Source: Blastochloris tepida
Lineage (GTDB): Bacteria; Pseudomonadota; Alphaproteobacteria; Rhizobiales; Xanthobacteraceae
NCBI RefSeq assembly: GCF_003966715.1
Contig: NZ_AP018907.1
Span: 2,344,001 to 2,408,000 of the forward strand
DNA length: 64,000 nucleotides
Direction of reading: 5' to 3'
The notes under the pieces were generated by a model. The model ran no database searches. It was given only the letters and a program-made list of their open reading frames with translations, and was not told where the DNA came from. Of the stretch, positions 28,879-37,020 are shown piece after piece. Both the position numbers and the translations under genes were made by a program. The stretch's first letter is position 1. Each line of letters opens with the position of its first letter.

Positions 28879-29310
28879 TCAGCGCTCCGGAAAGGCGAAG
28901 ACGAAGGCGAGGCGGCGGCGCCACCACGCGGTGAGCGCGACCTCGGCCACCGCCGCGCCGTCATGGGCGTGAACCATGCGCGCGGGTTCGGTCAGAATGG
29001 CCGCGTGCTTGGCCGGCAGGCCGGCGCGCCAGCGGAAGATCAGCACGTCGCCGGGCTGGGCATCGTCGAGCGCGCGCGGCACGAGGTGGCGGCCGGCGGC
29101 CTCGGCCAGCGCCTCGCGGCCCGCCGCTTCCGCCCAATCAGGGGTGTAGGCCGGGGCGATCTCGGGCTCGGAGCCGTAAAGCTCGCGCCACACCCCGCGC
29201 ACCAGGCCGAGGCAATCGCAGCCCACGCCGATGACGGAAGCCTGATGGCGATAGGGTGTGCCGATCCAGCGCCGCGCGGCAGCGACGGCGGCGATGCGGA
29301 TGGGGGACAT
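28879..29310 (-). CDS. GTA cell-wall peptidase, NlpC/P60 family (gp14)
   Basis: 143 residues from ATG 29310; the longer open frame upstream reads through an extragenic repeat. Catalytic Cys33 lies in GCDCLGLVRG and His102 in AKHAAIL, the Cys/His pair of NlpC/P60 endopeptidases that cut peptidoglycan stem peptides. In GTA particles it opens a local path through the recipient wall. It is 3 bases from gp15. Upstream, a ~200-base repeat-filled gap separates it from gp13, where GTA operons normally have almost no gap. Confidence 0.9.
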   Translation of the reverse strand: MSPIRIAAVAAARRWIGTPYRHQASVIGVGCDCLGLVRGVWRELYGSEPEIAPAYTPDWAEAAGREALAEAAGRHLVPRALDDAQPGDVLIFRWRAGLPAKHAAILTEPARMVHAHDGAAVAEVALTAWWRRRLAFVFAFPER

Positions 29311-29348
29311 GGGAAGACCCTTCAAGGGCTGATGGGGGAGCCGCCGCC

Positions 29349-29504
29349 TGTCGTTCCCGGCGAGCACCGCGACAGCGGTGCGAGGGAAGGGAACCCACGA
29401 TCCGCGACGGTCCCAAGGCATTGGTGCGTGTCTGCGAGAGGCCGAGCCCTGGGTCCCCTTCCCTCGCGCGCCTTTGGCGCGCTCGCCGGGGACGACAGCC
29501 CTAC
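29349..29504. repeat. Family E extragenic repeat inside the GTA operon
   Basis: Two inverted arms: CGAGCACCGCGACAGCGGTG followed by CGAGGGAAGGGAACCCACG, and later CCCTTCCCTCGCGCGCC with GGCGCGCTCGCCGGGGAC. The same family occurs at 36299-36434 and 37346-37473, each time between GTA genes. Confidence 0.75.
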
Positions 29505-29510
29505 CGACGC

Positions 29511-30404
29511 CTACGAACTGCGAGCCCGGCCGTCATTGCCGGGCTCGCCGGCCACCGCATAGCGGATCACCACATCGTTGCCGGGAATGTGCGGAAAGCC
29601 GCGGAAATTGACGGCGTTGGCGAAGCGGTCGCGGCAGGTGGAAAAGCGCTTGTCGCAGCCGGCGGAAAGAACGAACGCATCGCCCGCCGCCATCGGCTGC
29701 GGCGGCTTCTGCCACAGCGCCAGCGCCACGCCCGCGGCGTCCGTGCGGTGCGTCCGGATCTCGACCGCGAGGCCGGCATTGGCACCGCTTTGCCACACCA
29801 GCCGGCCGCCGGTGAACCAGCCATCGGCGAAGGCGGCGAGCCCTCCGGCGAGAAGCCGCGTCGCCGACGACACGGAGGCCACCGTGCCGGCGGCGCGAAA
29901 CGTGGCGGTCGCCAGATCGACGCCGCAGCGCCCGTCGCCGAGGTCGGCGTCGCAGGCCGCGGTGTAGAGCCGGCCGCGCGTCTCATCGAGCCGGCAGGCA
30001 AGGGCGCGCACCTCGACGGTGAAGGCAGCACCGGTGCGCGTCACCTCGCCAAGCTCGCCCGCGCGCAGCAGCACGCGACGCTCCGGCGCACTCCAATCGA
30101 CCAGCCACAGCTCGATCGTCGCGCCGTCGAAGCGGCCGGCGGCGAGGTCGTCCTCGCTGAGCGTGTCGTCGGCGAGCGCGCCGGCCAGTTCGTGGGCGTC
30201 GGCGGCGAAACCGAGAGAACTCGTCACCTCCGAGCCGTCGAACCCGGCGCCGGCACGGCAGAGGATGCCGGCGACGTCGAGGTCGGCGTCGTGCTCGGTG
30301 AAGCCCACCACCACGCCGTCGCGCCGCCGCACGATCCAGCAGCGGGCGAGCGTGGTGGCGCCGCCGGCGAGCGCCGCGGCAAGCGTTTCGGGAAGCGTCC
30401 TCAC
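29511..30404 (-). CDS. GTA tail hub protein (gp13, DUF2163)
   Basis: 297 residues from a GTG at 30404 that overlaps the stop of gp12. It contains the DUF2163 features: VVGFTEHDADLDVAG near the N-terminus, CDADLGDGRC in the middle and CDKRFSTCRDRFANAVNF with GFPHIPGND at the end. In the Rhodobacter GTA structure this hub carries an iron-sulfur cluster; the Cys residues in these motifs would suit that here. It connects the distal tail protein to the baseplate. The open frame continues upstream on this strand through gp12 and beyond, but only the part from 30404 is homologous. Confidence 0.88.
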   Translation of the reverse strand: MRTLPETLAAALAGGATTLARCWIVRRRDGVVVGFTEHDADLDVAGILCRAGAGFDGSEVTSSLGFAADAHELAGALADDTLSEDDLAAGRFDGATIELWLVDWSAPERRVLLRAGELGEVTRTGAAFTVEVRALACRLDETRGRLYTAACDADLGDGRCGVDLATATFRAAGTVASVSSATRLLAGGLAAFADGWFTGGRLVWQSGANAGLAVEIRTHRTDAAGVALALWQKPPQPMAAGDAFVLSAGCDKRFSTCRDRFANAVNFRGFPHIPGNDVVIRYAVAGEPGNDGRARSS

Positions 30405-31030
30405 AGCCGGATCTCCACCACCGGAATGGACGGGATCTCGCCGGCCGCGAAGGCCGAGAGATCGATGTCGAGCCGGTCGGCATCGAAGCGCACCGGCACG
30501 TCGAACAGGAAGCCGGCACTGACCACCACGCCCATGGCCGGGGCAGCGGCGAAGGTGACGAGGCCGGTCGCCGAATCGACCGCGAACCCCGCCGCCTGCG
30601 CGACGCCGCCCAGCGCAACCTGCACGCTGCCCGCGACCGGCTTGACGATGGGGCGCACATAGGGCGCGTGCGCGCCGCCATAGGTCTTCACCAGCTGGAA
30701 GGCGGTGCGGATTCCATCGCCGACCCCCAGCGGCTGGTCGGTGGCCGCGACCGCCCCGTCCGGCGGGCCGGAGGCATGGTCGAGCCGGTCGCGCCAGCGG
30801 AAGCCGTAGAGCCGGCCGCGCCGCTCCTCGAAGAAGGCGACGACGCCGGCCAGCGCCGTCAGCGACTTGACGCCGTAGCCGGCGTTCCAGCGCCGTCGCG
30901 AATGCGCCCAGCGGGCGTTGCGCTCCTCGCGGCCGGAGCCGAGCGAGACGATCTCGGTCTTGCGTTCGGGGCCGCCGCGGGCGCCCAGCGCCACATCGAG
31001 CGGGAACAGGATGTCGTGGAAGGCGGGCAC
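30401..31030 (-). CDS. GTA distal tail protein (gp12, DUF2460)
   Basis: 209 residues beginning MPAFHDILFPLDVALGARGG, with RRRWNAGYGVKSL, FEERRGRLYGFRWRDRLD and the closing IPSIPVVEIRL typical of DUF2460 proteins. It forms the Dit-like ring at the tail end between the tube and the hub. The stop overlaps the GTG start of gp13. Upstream, 368 bases of repeats and the oppositely oriented ydcH-like gene separate it from gp11. Confidence 0.9.
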   Translation of the reverse strand: MPAFHDILFPLDVALGARGGPERKTEIVSLGSGREERNARWAHSRRRWNAGYGVKSLTALAGVVAFFEERRGRLYGFRWRDRLDHASGPPDGAVAATDQPLGVGDGIRTAFQLVKTYGGAHAPYVRPIVKPVAGSVQVALGGVAQAAGFAVDSATGLVTFAAAPAMGVVVSAGFLFDVPVRFDADRLDIDLSAFAAGEIPSIPVVEIRL

Positions 31031-31053
31031 GTGTTGCTCCCATCCGGAAATCG

Positions 31054-31370
31054 GCCATGATGCGGGTTTCCGGCCGGTCCCTTCGGGATGCCGGAAGCGG
31101 CCTCGCCGAAAATCCTTGATCGGATGAGGATTTTTCGGAGATCGGAATACGGTTCTCCGGCTTGATCAGCCGGAAGCCGTATGATCCATCGCAATGCGGA
31201 CCCCGCGCGGGCCGCCGCAGACTTCGTGCAATATCCGGAAGATCCTCGGATGATCCGGATTCCGATTCTGGCGGAACCGCCCGTTCGACAAACGGGTTTT
31301 CCGCCGGCAGGACTGCGAAACGCCGGCCGTTCCGGCCGGTTTTCGCAACATCTCCGCGCCGCGACCCAAT
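31054..31370. repeat. Family B extragenic repeat cluster
   Basis: 31054-31183 is a family B copy: GGTTTCCGGCCGGTCCCTTC, then CGCCGAAAATCCTTGATCGG / GGATTTTTCGG, then CGGTTCTCCGGCTTGATCAG. 31260-31320 has a variant hairpin with GGCGGAAC... and AACGGGTTTTCCGCC. Relatives are at 53029, 53767 and 57437. The cluster separates gp12 from the ydcH-like gene. Confidence 0.7.
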
Positions 31371-31398
31371 CCGCGCCGCGACACAAGGAGTGCGAGTG

Positions 31399-31647
31399 AT
31401 GAGCCACGTTCGCCACGAGCTCGACGAGGAATTCCCCGCCGATGCCGAAACCATCCGCCGCCTGGCCGGCGAGAACGCCGAATTCGCCGCGCTGGCGGAG
31501 CGCTATCATCTCGTCAATGGCGAAATTCATCGCATCGAGACTGGCGAAGACCCTGCCTCCGACGTGCGCTGGGAGGATCTGAAGAAGGAGCGGCTGATGC
31601 TGAAGGACAGCATCGCCAAGCAGATCACCACCCTCACGAAAGCCTGA
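31399..31647 (+). CDS. YdcH/DUF465 family small protein
   Basis: 82 residues from ATG 31399 with AAGGAG about 9 bases upstream. It is a predicted helical hairpin (HELDEEFPADAETIRRL, LAERYHLVNGEIHRIETG, WEDLKKERLMLKDSIAKQI), the DUF465 pattern; the function of the family is unknown to me. It lies on the plus strand between gp12 and gp11 of the leftward GTA genes and is not a known GTA component, so it is probably an unrelated insertion along with the flanking repeats. Confidence 0.8.
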   Translation: MSHVRHELDEEFPADAETIRRLAGENAEFAALAERYHLVNGEIHRIETGEDPASDVRWEDLKKERLMLKDSIAKQITTLTKA

Positions 31648-31686
31648 CAATTACCACTTTAAGGCGAAACCGCCGGCTGCGGACCC

Positions 31687-32250
31687 TCACAAGGTTCGCT
31701 GGCCGCGCGCCACGGCGCGGGCGAGCAGGCTCGCGATCTGCGCCTCCGAGCGGCGGAAACTCGCCGCATCCGCGGTCGTCACATTGACGACGACCGACGC
31801 GGGTGCGGCGCCATTCGTATCCGTGCGCACGCCGAGCCGGCCATCGGCGCCGCGCGCCAGCGGCACGATGGCCTCGGCGCCGCTCTCGCCCATCAGGCCA
31901 AGCCCCGCCGGCATCGCGAACAGCGACGGTGCGCCGACCACGCCGCCCTTGGCGAAGGCGGTGACCTCGCCTGCACCCGAGGCCGCGAACGCCCCATGCG
32001 TCAGGCCGGCGAGGTTCGCGGCGATCAGCTTGCCCGCGGCGTCGGCGCCGATCTTCAGCAGCCGCAGGCCGAGCGTCTTCAGCACGTCGTCGAACGCCTT
32101 GCCCTCGGTGGTGGCCGCCTTCATCGCCGTCGAGATGGCGGAGCCGAAGCTGCGGGCGGCGGCGGAGAGATCGGCCATTTCATTGCGCGCATCCGACAGC
32201 GTGGCGGTGGCCTCGCGCAGATCGGCCGCGGCGAAATCGTCGTCGTCCAT
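31687..32250 (-). CDS. GTA tail tape measure protein (gp11), short
   Basis: 187 residues from ATG 32250, which overlaps the stop of the upstream chaperone gene. The helical N-terminal part (LREATATLSDARNEMADLS) is followed by LKTLGLRLLKIGADAAGKLI, and AFAKGGVVGAPSLFAMPAGLGLMGESGAEAIVPL is the tail-tip signature of phage tape measure proteins. The short length is normal for GTAs, whose tails are short. It sets tail length and probably leaves the tail with the DNA. Confidence 0.88.
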   Translation of the reverse strand: MDDDDFAAADLREATATLSDARNEMADLSAAARSFGSAISTAMKAATTEGKAFDDVLKTLGLRLLKIGADAAGKLIAANLAGLTHGAFAASGAGEVTAFAKGGVVGAPSLFAMPAGLGLMGESGAEAIVPLARGADGRLGVRTDTNGAAPASVVVNVTTADAASFRRSEAQIASLLARAVARGQRTL

Positions 32251-32435
32251 CACGGTCTCCCATCCGGATGATGCGCCATCAGCGCCTCGAGCGTCGCGCG
32301 GTCGAGCGGCGGCGGCGCATCGCGCATGAGGGCGCGCGCGGCATGCGCGAGTTCGCACGGCGTCGCCGCCCACACCGCATCCGGCGGCCAGCGCAGCACG
32401 CCGAAGGCGAAGCTCAGCCAGCGCCGCCAGGGCAC
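32250..32435 (-). CDS. GTA tail assembly chaperone (gp10.1-like, Phage_TAC_6 type)
   Basis: 61 residues from a GTG at 32435: WRRWLSFAFGVLRWPPDAVW, then ELAHAARALM and LDRATLEALMAHHPDG match the small tail assembly chaperone that sits between gp10 and gp11 in GTA clusters. Its 5' end overlaps gp10 by 22 bases and its stop overlaps the gp11 ATG, so the three genes form a coupled block. Confidence 0.8.
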   Translation of the reverse strand: MPWRRWLSFAFGVLRWPPDAVWAATPCELAHAARALMRDAPPPLDRATLEALMAHHPDGRP

Positions 32436-32803
32436 GAGGCCGCGTCCATCGCCCGGACCGCCGCCGGTCCGGGCTGGGGAGGGTTTGGCGCGTCCTCCGG
32501 CGCGAAGGTGGCGACGAGAAGATCGGCGGCGAGCCGCACCAGCCCGCGCGCGCCCTCGGGGTGGGTCAGCGCCAGCACCTCTGCCTCGCCGATCGCCTCG
32601 CCCGCGCCGCGCAGGCCGGCGCCGATGATGGCCGCGACCTCGCGCGCCGCCAGCCGCCCGCCCTCGAAGCGCGCGGCGAGCGTTGCAAGATCGGGCGCGC
32701 CCAGCGCCTGTTCGAGTTCGGCCAGCGCGCCGAGCGTCAGCACCAGGCGCCGGCGGCGGCCGGAGAGCTCCGCCTCGATCTCGCCGCGGTATCGGTTGGG
32801 CAT
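32414..32803 (-). CDS. GTA gp10 family protein
   Basis: 129 residues, MPNRYRGEIEAELSGRRRRL, then LTLGALAELEQALG and LAAREVAAIIGAGLRGAG, the pattern of the GTA gp10 family (tail assembly, role not fully defined). It should follow gp9 directly; instead IS110 copy 2 begins 48 bases upstream of its start and gp9 lies 5 kb away at 37948-38355. This is one of the two junctions of the inverted block. Confidence 0.88.
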   Translation of the reverse strand: MPNRYRGEIEAELSGRRRRLVLTLGALAELEQALGAPDLATLAARFEGGRLAAREVAAIIGAGLRGAGEAIGEAEVLALTHPEGARGLVRLAADLLVATFAPEDAPNPPQPGPAAVRAMDAASCPGGAG

Positions 32804-32858
32804 GATGGGTCTCGCAAGCTGTCGTCCCGGGCAAGCAGCGAAGCTGCGCGAGCAACTG

Positions 32859-33827
32859 TCATGCGGTTTTGGGGTCTCGCCAGGGTTTGTTGTCTCGAAT
32901 CATGGCGTTGAGGATGGTCAGGAGCTTTCGAGCGATGGCGATGAGGGCGACCTTGGCGGGTTTTCCGCGGGCTTTGAGGTCGGCGTAGAGCTGTTTGGCC
33001 CACGGGTTCCAGTGGATGGCGGCGAAGGCGGCGAGATAGCAGGCGCGCTTGAGCGCGCGGCGTCCGGCCTCGATATGGGCCGGCCGCCGCGCTTTGCCGC
33101 TGTCGTTGCGATAGGGTGCGCAGCCGCCGATGGCACCGGCTTGGCGGGGGGTGAACCGGCCGAGTTCGGGAGCTTCTGCGAGCAGGACGCGGGCCGTCTT
33201 GTTGGCGATCCCCGGCACCGAGGTGATGATCTTGGCCTTGGCGTCCATCGCCGGATCGGCGGCGATCAACGCCTCGATGGCCTGTTCGGCCGCGGCGACG
33301 GTCTCGCGCAGGGCGGCGATTTCGGCATCGAGCCGGGCGGTGATGGCCGCCAGGGTGGGGTGGGCCTTGCGGTTCTCGAGGCGGCGGATGTCGGCCTCGG
33401 CGCGGGTGATTTCGCGCACCCAGGCGGTCAGGTCGCTCTGCGCTTGCGAGGGCTCCGGGAACGGCCGGCAGGGGTGATGCAGCATGAAGGCGCGGATGAT
33501 GCGGGCGTCGAGCGGATCGCTCTTGGCGCGCTGGCCGCAGGCCTTGGCGAACTGGCGGCAGCGCCAGCTGTCGACCTGCAGCACGGTGAGGCCGGCCTCG
33601 CGCAGCACCGCGACCGCCAGGCGTTCATAGCCGCCGGTCGGCTCCAGGCCGGCGGTGGTGAGCCCGGCCTTCACCAGGCGCCTGGCCAAGCGCTGGAGAG
33701 CCGCGGGGGTGTTATCGACGCGCTCGACCTTGGTGTCGTCGAAGGCGATGTCGAGCCAGTCCTTGGAGACATCGATGCCCACAAGGTGGGTGGCAAACGG
33801 CGTCGGGTGTGGCAGCATGGCAAGCAT
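32859..33827 (-). CDS. IS110-family transposase (copy 2)
   Basis: Intact, 322 residues, start MLAMLPHP at 33827. Same DEDD and C-terminal serine domains as copy 1, with V3 of that copy replaced by A3. Confidence 0.93.
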   Translation of the reverse strand: MLAMLPHPTPFATHLVGIDVSKDWLDIAFDDTKVERVDNTPAALQRLARRLVKAGLTTAGLEPTGGYERLAVAVLREAGLTVLQVDSWRCRQFAKACGQRAKSDPLDARIIRAFMLHHPCRPFPEPSQAQSDLTAWVREITRAEADIRRLENRKAHPTLAAITARLDAEIAALRETVAAAEQAIEALIAADPAMDAKAKIITSVPGIANKTARVLLAEAPELGRFTPRQAGAIGGCAPYRNDSGKARRPAHIEAGRRALKRACYLAAFAAIHWNPWAKQLYADLKARGKPAKVALIAIARKLLTILNAMIRDNKPWRDPKTA

Positions 33828-33983
33828 CCCAGGCTTGGAAGCGGGGTCAAAAGCCCCGTGCAACTGTTCGGGTTGGCTTGGGACGGACGGCCGCTTCTGC
33901 TCGCGACGGCCTCGAAGGCTCACCCGGGATACGGCGTGCCGCCCGCACCGGCTCGGGGTGGCCACCCCGAGCCGGTGCACCCA
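33828..33983 (-). ncRNA. Candidate bridge RNA of IS110 copy 2
   Basis: Equivalent to 38460-38615 of copy 3; same palindrome and guide-like segments. Confidence 0.5.
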
Positions 33984-34115
33984 TCAAAGCACAGTTCGCC
34001 GTTCCAACCCGGGATCGTCATCCGAAGGCAGCACCAATCCTGAATACGGTCCCGGCTCGGCGCTGCGCGCCGTCCGGGACGACGCATCTGACCGTTCAAA
34101 CCAAAGGATCCGCTC

Positions 34116-35363
34116 ATGACCGTCGCCTCGCCCGAGACCAAGGCCATCACCCCTGAGATGCAGGCCGCGCACGATGCGCTCAACGACACCTTCGCCGCCT
34201 ATCGCGACGCCAATGACGAGCGGCTCGCGGCGCTGGAGCGGCGTTCGTCCGCCGACGTGCTGAGCGAGGAGAAGGTGGCGCGCATCGACGCCGCGCTGGA
34301 GCGCCAGCAGGCGATCCTCGACGAGCTGGCGGTGAAGGCGCGCCGCCCGGCGCTCGGCACCGGCGAGCGCGCGGGCGACGATGCCGCGCGCCGCGAGCAC
34401 AAGTCGGCGTTCGATGCCTATGTGCGCACCGGCGAGACCGCGGGCCTGAAGCGGCTGGAGAAGAAGGCGCTGTCGGCCGGCACAGGCGCCGACGGCGGCT
34501 ACACCGTGACCGTCGAGGTCGAGCGCGAGATCGGCCGGCGCCTCGCCGCCATCTCGCCGATCCGCGCCATCTCCGGCGTGCGCGAGATCTCGCTTGGCAC
34601 CTATCGCAAACCGTTCATGACCACCGGCTTCTCCGCCGGCTGGGTCGCCGAGACCGGCGCCCGCGCCCAGACCAATACGCCCACGCTCGACGAGCTGGCG
34701 TTTCCCGCGGCCGAGCTCTACGCCATGCCGGCGGCGACACCGACGCTCTTGGAAGACTCCGCCATCGACATCGAGCAGTGGATCGCCGCGGAAGTGGAGA
34801 CCGCGTTCGCCGAGCAGGAGGGCACGGCGTTCGTCACCGGCGACGGCAACGGCAAGCCCAAGGGCTTTGTCGCCTGCACCACCGTCGCCAATTCGGCCTG
34901 GCAGTGGGGCAAGCTCGGCTTCGTCGCCACCGGCGCCGCCGGGGCGTTCCCGGCGGCCAATCCGTCCGACGTGCTGGTCGATCTGGTCTATGCGCTGCGC
35001 GCCGGCTATCGCCAGAACGGCACCTTTGTGATGAACCGCAAGACCCAGAGCGCAGTGCGCAAGTTCAAGGACGCGCAGGGCAACTATCTGTGGCAGCCGC
35101 CGGCGAGCGCCGATGGCCGCGCGTCGCTGATGACGTTCCCCATCGTCGAAGCCGAGGACATGCCGGACATCGGCGCGAATGCGCTTGCCATCGCGTTTGG
35201 CGATTTCCGCCGCGGCTATCTGGTGGTCGACCGCCAGGGGGTGCGGATTTTGCGCGATCCCTATTCCGCCAAGCCCTACGTGCTGTTCTACACCACCAAG
35301 CGCGTCGGCGGCGGCGTGCAGGATTTCGACGCCATCAAGCTGTTGAAGTTCGCCGAGAGTTGA
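34116..35363 (+). CDS. HK97-family major capsid protein (GTA gp5)
   Basis: 415 residues. The first ~110 residues are a helical delta-like scaffold domain (LNDTFAAYRDANDERLAALE), normally removed by the prohead protease. The HK97 fold follows with LSAGTGADGGYTVTVEVER, KPFMTTGFSAGWVAETGARA, LYAMPAATPTLLEDS, FVTGDGNGKPKGF, MNRKTQSAVRKFKD and DFRRGYLVVDRQG. It builds the GTA head. Start ATG 34116 has GGA upstream. The gene is intact, but the portal and protease genes expected before it are absent; IS110 copy 2 lies 107 bases upstream, so its ancestral promoter connection is lost. Confidence 0.93.
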   Translation: MTVASPETKAITPEMQAAHDALNDTFAAYRDANDERLAALERRSSADVLSEEKVARIDAALERQQAILDELAVKARRPALGTGERAGDDAARREHKSAFDAYVRTGETAGLKRLEKKALSAGTGADGGYTVTVEVEREIGRRLAAISPIRAISGVREISLGTYRKPFMTTGFSAGWVAETGARAQTNTPTLDELAFPAAELYAMPAATPTLLEDSAIDIEQWIAAEVETAFAEQEGTAFVTGDGNGKPKGFVACTTVANSAWQWGKLGFVATGAAGAFPAANPSDVLVDLVYALRAGYRQNGTFVMNRKTQSAVRKFKDAQGNYLWQPPASADGRASLMTFPIVEAEDMPDIGANALAIAFGDFRRGYLVVDRQGVRILRDPYSAKPYVLFYTTKRVGGGVQDFDAIKLLKFAES

Positions 35364-35390
35364 CGGGAGCCGTCATCCCGGCGTGAGGTC

Positions 35391-35470
35391 GGTAGGGCGG
35401 AATAGCGAAGCGTATTCCGCCGTTCCTGTTTCGCACCTCGGCGCAATACGCTTCGCTATTCCGCCCTACG
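35391..35470. repeat. Family C extragenic repeat
   Basis: GGCGGAATAGCGAAGCG, its inverse ATACGCTTCGCTATTCCGCC and a short spacer. It lies between the capsid gene and the convergent trypsin-like gene and could serve as a bidirectional terminator. Confidence 0.75.
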
Positions 35471-35479
35471 TGACCGCCG

Positions 35480-36241
35480 TCACTCCCCCAGCCGGCCGCC
35501 GAGCTTCTTCGCCGCGCCGGGCAGCCAGTCGGCCATCGCGCCGGTGGCGGTGATCGCGCTGGCGGCACCGCAATTGCGCCCGCCGTCGCCGGCGCTCCAG
35601 GCGATGATGCCGGCGAGCGCCGGCCGGCCGTTCTCGCTGGTCAGCGCAGCGCCGCCGGAATCGAGATCGCAGGCGCCGGCCGGCTTGCTGCCGGTGGGCG
35701 CGAGCTTCACCTGCGCGGTGACGTAGCGCAGCAGCACCGTGGTCGGCACCTGCCGCAGCACGCCGCCGCTGCGCGGATTGCCCTCTTCCGACAGGCCGAA
35801 GCCGGCGAGCGTGATCGGCGTGCCCACCGCCGGCAGGCCGGGCGCGCTTGAAAGCGCGATCGGCCGGAACTGCGCGGGCAGGGGGCTGCGGGTGCGCACC
35901 AGCGCCACGTCGGGCGAGGGCTTCCGCTGCTGATAGTGCGCGCGGGTCCAGGCCGGGTGGATCGCCGCGCCGTCGATCTCCACCACGGTCGGGGTGGCGC
36001 CGCCGCGCACCAGCACGGCGTAGGCGCCGGGCTGGTCGACGCAATGGCCGGCGGTGAGCACCAGATTGCGGCCGACCACCACGCCCGAGCAGGCGCCGTG
36101 GTTGGAGACGACCTCGACGAGGTGCGCCTTGAGCGCCGGATCGGCCGGCGCGCCACCGACGATGGCCTGCACCGGCATGACGGCTGCGGGCGTGATGAGG
36201 GCGGCCAGCGCCGCGCCGAGAGCAAGCTGTTTCGCGGTCAT
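35480..36241 (-). CDS. Secreted trypsin-like serine protease (S1 family)
   Basis: 253 residues with an N-terminal signal sequence (LALGAALAALITPAAVMPVQA) followed by IVGGAPADP, the usual trypsin activation-site start. Triad: His66 (LTAGHC), Asp111 (DVALVR), Ser195 (CDLDSGGAAL, where the usual GDSGGP is altered). Cys51 and Cys67 can form the loop disulfide. The predicted site of action is the periplasm or outside the cell. It lies between gp5 and gp6 on the opposite strand to both, in either orientation of the inverted block, and is not a known GTA gene, so it looks like a cargo insertion bracketed by family C and family E repeats. Confidence 0.85.
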   Translation of the reverse strand: MTAKQLALGAALAALITPAAVMPVQAIVGGAPADPALKAHLVEVVSNHGACSGVVVGRNLVLTAGHCVDQPGAYAVLVRGGATPTVVEIDGAAIHPAWTRAHYQQRKPSPDVALVRTRSPLPAQFRPIALSSAPGLPAVGTPITLAGFGLSEEGNPRSGGVLRQVPTTVLLRYVTAQVKLAPTGSKPAGACDLDSGGAALTSENGRPALAGIIAWSAGDGGRNCGAASAITATGAMADWLPGAAKKLGGRLGE

Positions 36242-36298
36242 GTGTTGGTGTGGCGCGCTCCCGTCGCGAAGTCAAATGGCAGTGCGCAAGACGCGCTG

Positions 36299-36434
36299 TC
36301 GCCCCCGGCGAGCACCGCGAAAGCGGTGCGAGGGAAGGGGGCCCATGCACCAAGCCGCGGGCGGCTCTCACCCGCTTGCCGTCCTTGGGTTCCCTTCCCG
36401 AACGCCTTCGGCGTTCGCCGGGAACGACCGGTCA
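36299..36434. repeat. Family E extragenic repeat
   Basis: CGAGCACCGCGAAAGCGGTG and CGAGGGAAGGGGGCCCATG, then CCCTTCCCGAACGCCTTCGG and CGTTCGCCGGGAACGAC. Same family as 29349 and 37346. It fills the gap between the trypsin-like gene and gp6. Confidence 0.75.
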
Positions 36435-36456
36435 TGTCCATCCTGGGATTCCTGAA

Positions 36457-37020
36457 ATGCCCCTGTCTCTTCTCACCCCGCCCGCGGCGGAGCCGGTGAC
36501 GCTTGCCGCGATGAAGACCTATCTGCGCGTCGAGCACGACGACGAGGACGAACTGATCTTGGGCCTCATCGCGGCGGCGCGGCGGGCGTGCGAGGCGGCG
36601 ACGCGCCGTGTCCTCATCGCCCAGGCCTGGCGGCTCACCCGCGCGCGCTGGCCGCGCGACGGCCAGATCGACGTGGCGCTGGCGCCGCTGATTTCGGTCG
36701 TCGCCGCGCGCATCCGCAACGCCGACGGCGGCGAGAGCGCGATCGATGCCGCTCGCTTCCGCGTGGTGGCGGGCGCCGCCCCCGGCCTCATTCTGGCGCG
36801 GCATCCGCTGCCCGCGCCGGCAGCCGGCGGCGCCATCGAGATCGACATCACGATCGGCTATGGCATGGAGGCCGCCGCGCTGCCGGCCGATCTGGTCGAG
36901 GCGGTGCGCCGTCTCGCCGCCCATTTCTACGACAGTCGCGGCCTGCCGGCGGATGGTGCCGCCGCGCTGCCGGCCGATGTGGCGGCGCTGCTCGCGCCCC
37001 ATCGCGTGGTGTCGCTGTGA
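36457..37020 (+). CDS. GTA head-tail connector protein (gp6)
   Basis: 187 residues from ATG 36457: LLTPPAAEPVTLAAMKTYLR then DELILGLIAAARRACEAATRR is the signature of phage gp6/gp15-type connector proteins that bind below the portal. The C-terminal part (LPADLVEAVRRLAAHFYDSRG) fits the same family. Its TGA overlaps the GTG of gp7. Confidence 0.9.
   Translation: MPLSLLTPPAAEPVTLAAMKTYLRVEHDDEDELILGLIAAARRACEAATRRVLIAQAWRLTRARWPRDGQIDVALAPLISVVAARIRNADGGESAIDAARFRVVAGAAPGLILARHPLPAPAAGGAIEIDITIGYGMEAAALPADLVEAVRRLAAHFYDSRGLPADGAAALPADVAALLAPHRVVSL

Larger units (their letters stand above)
32851..34008 (-). mobile_element. IS110-family insertion sequence, copy 2 (left border of inverted GTA block)
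   Basis: 1158 bp, inserted in a family D repeat: GCAAGCAGCGAAGCTGCGCG precedes its right end and CCCGGGATCGTCATCC follows its left end. In transposase orientation the left junction dinucleotide is GT and the right one CT. It lies between gp10 and gp5, two genes never adjacent in canonical GTA order, and is in inverted orientation to copy 3 at 38435. Confidence 0.93.

Noticed and set aside
24967..29562. 1531-codon open frame on the plus strand opposite gp15/gp14
   Set aside because: GC-rich codon use on the real strand keeps the antisense frame open; the translation is Arg/His/Gly-rich without domains and crosses several real genes and repeats.
29511..31454. 647-codon open frame fusing sequence upstream of gp12 with gp13
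   Set aside because: Only the part from 30404 matches DUF2163; the rest is an out-of-frame reading of gp12 and the repeat cluster.
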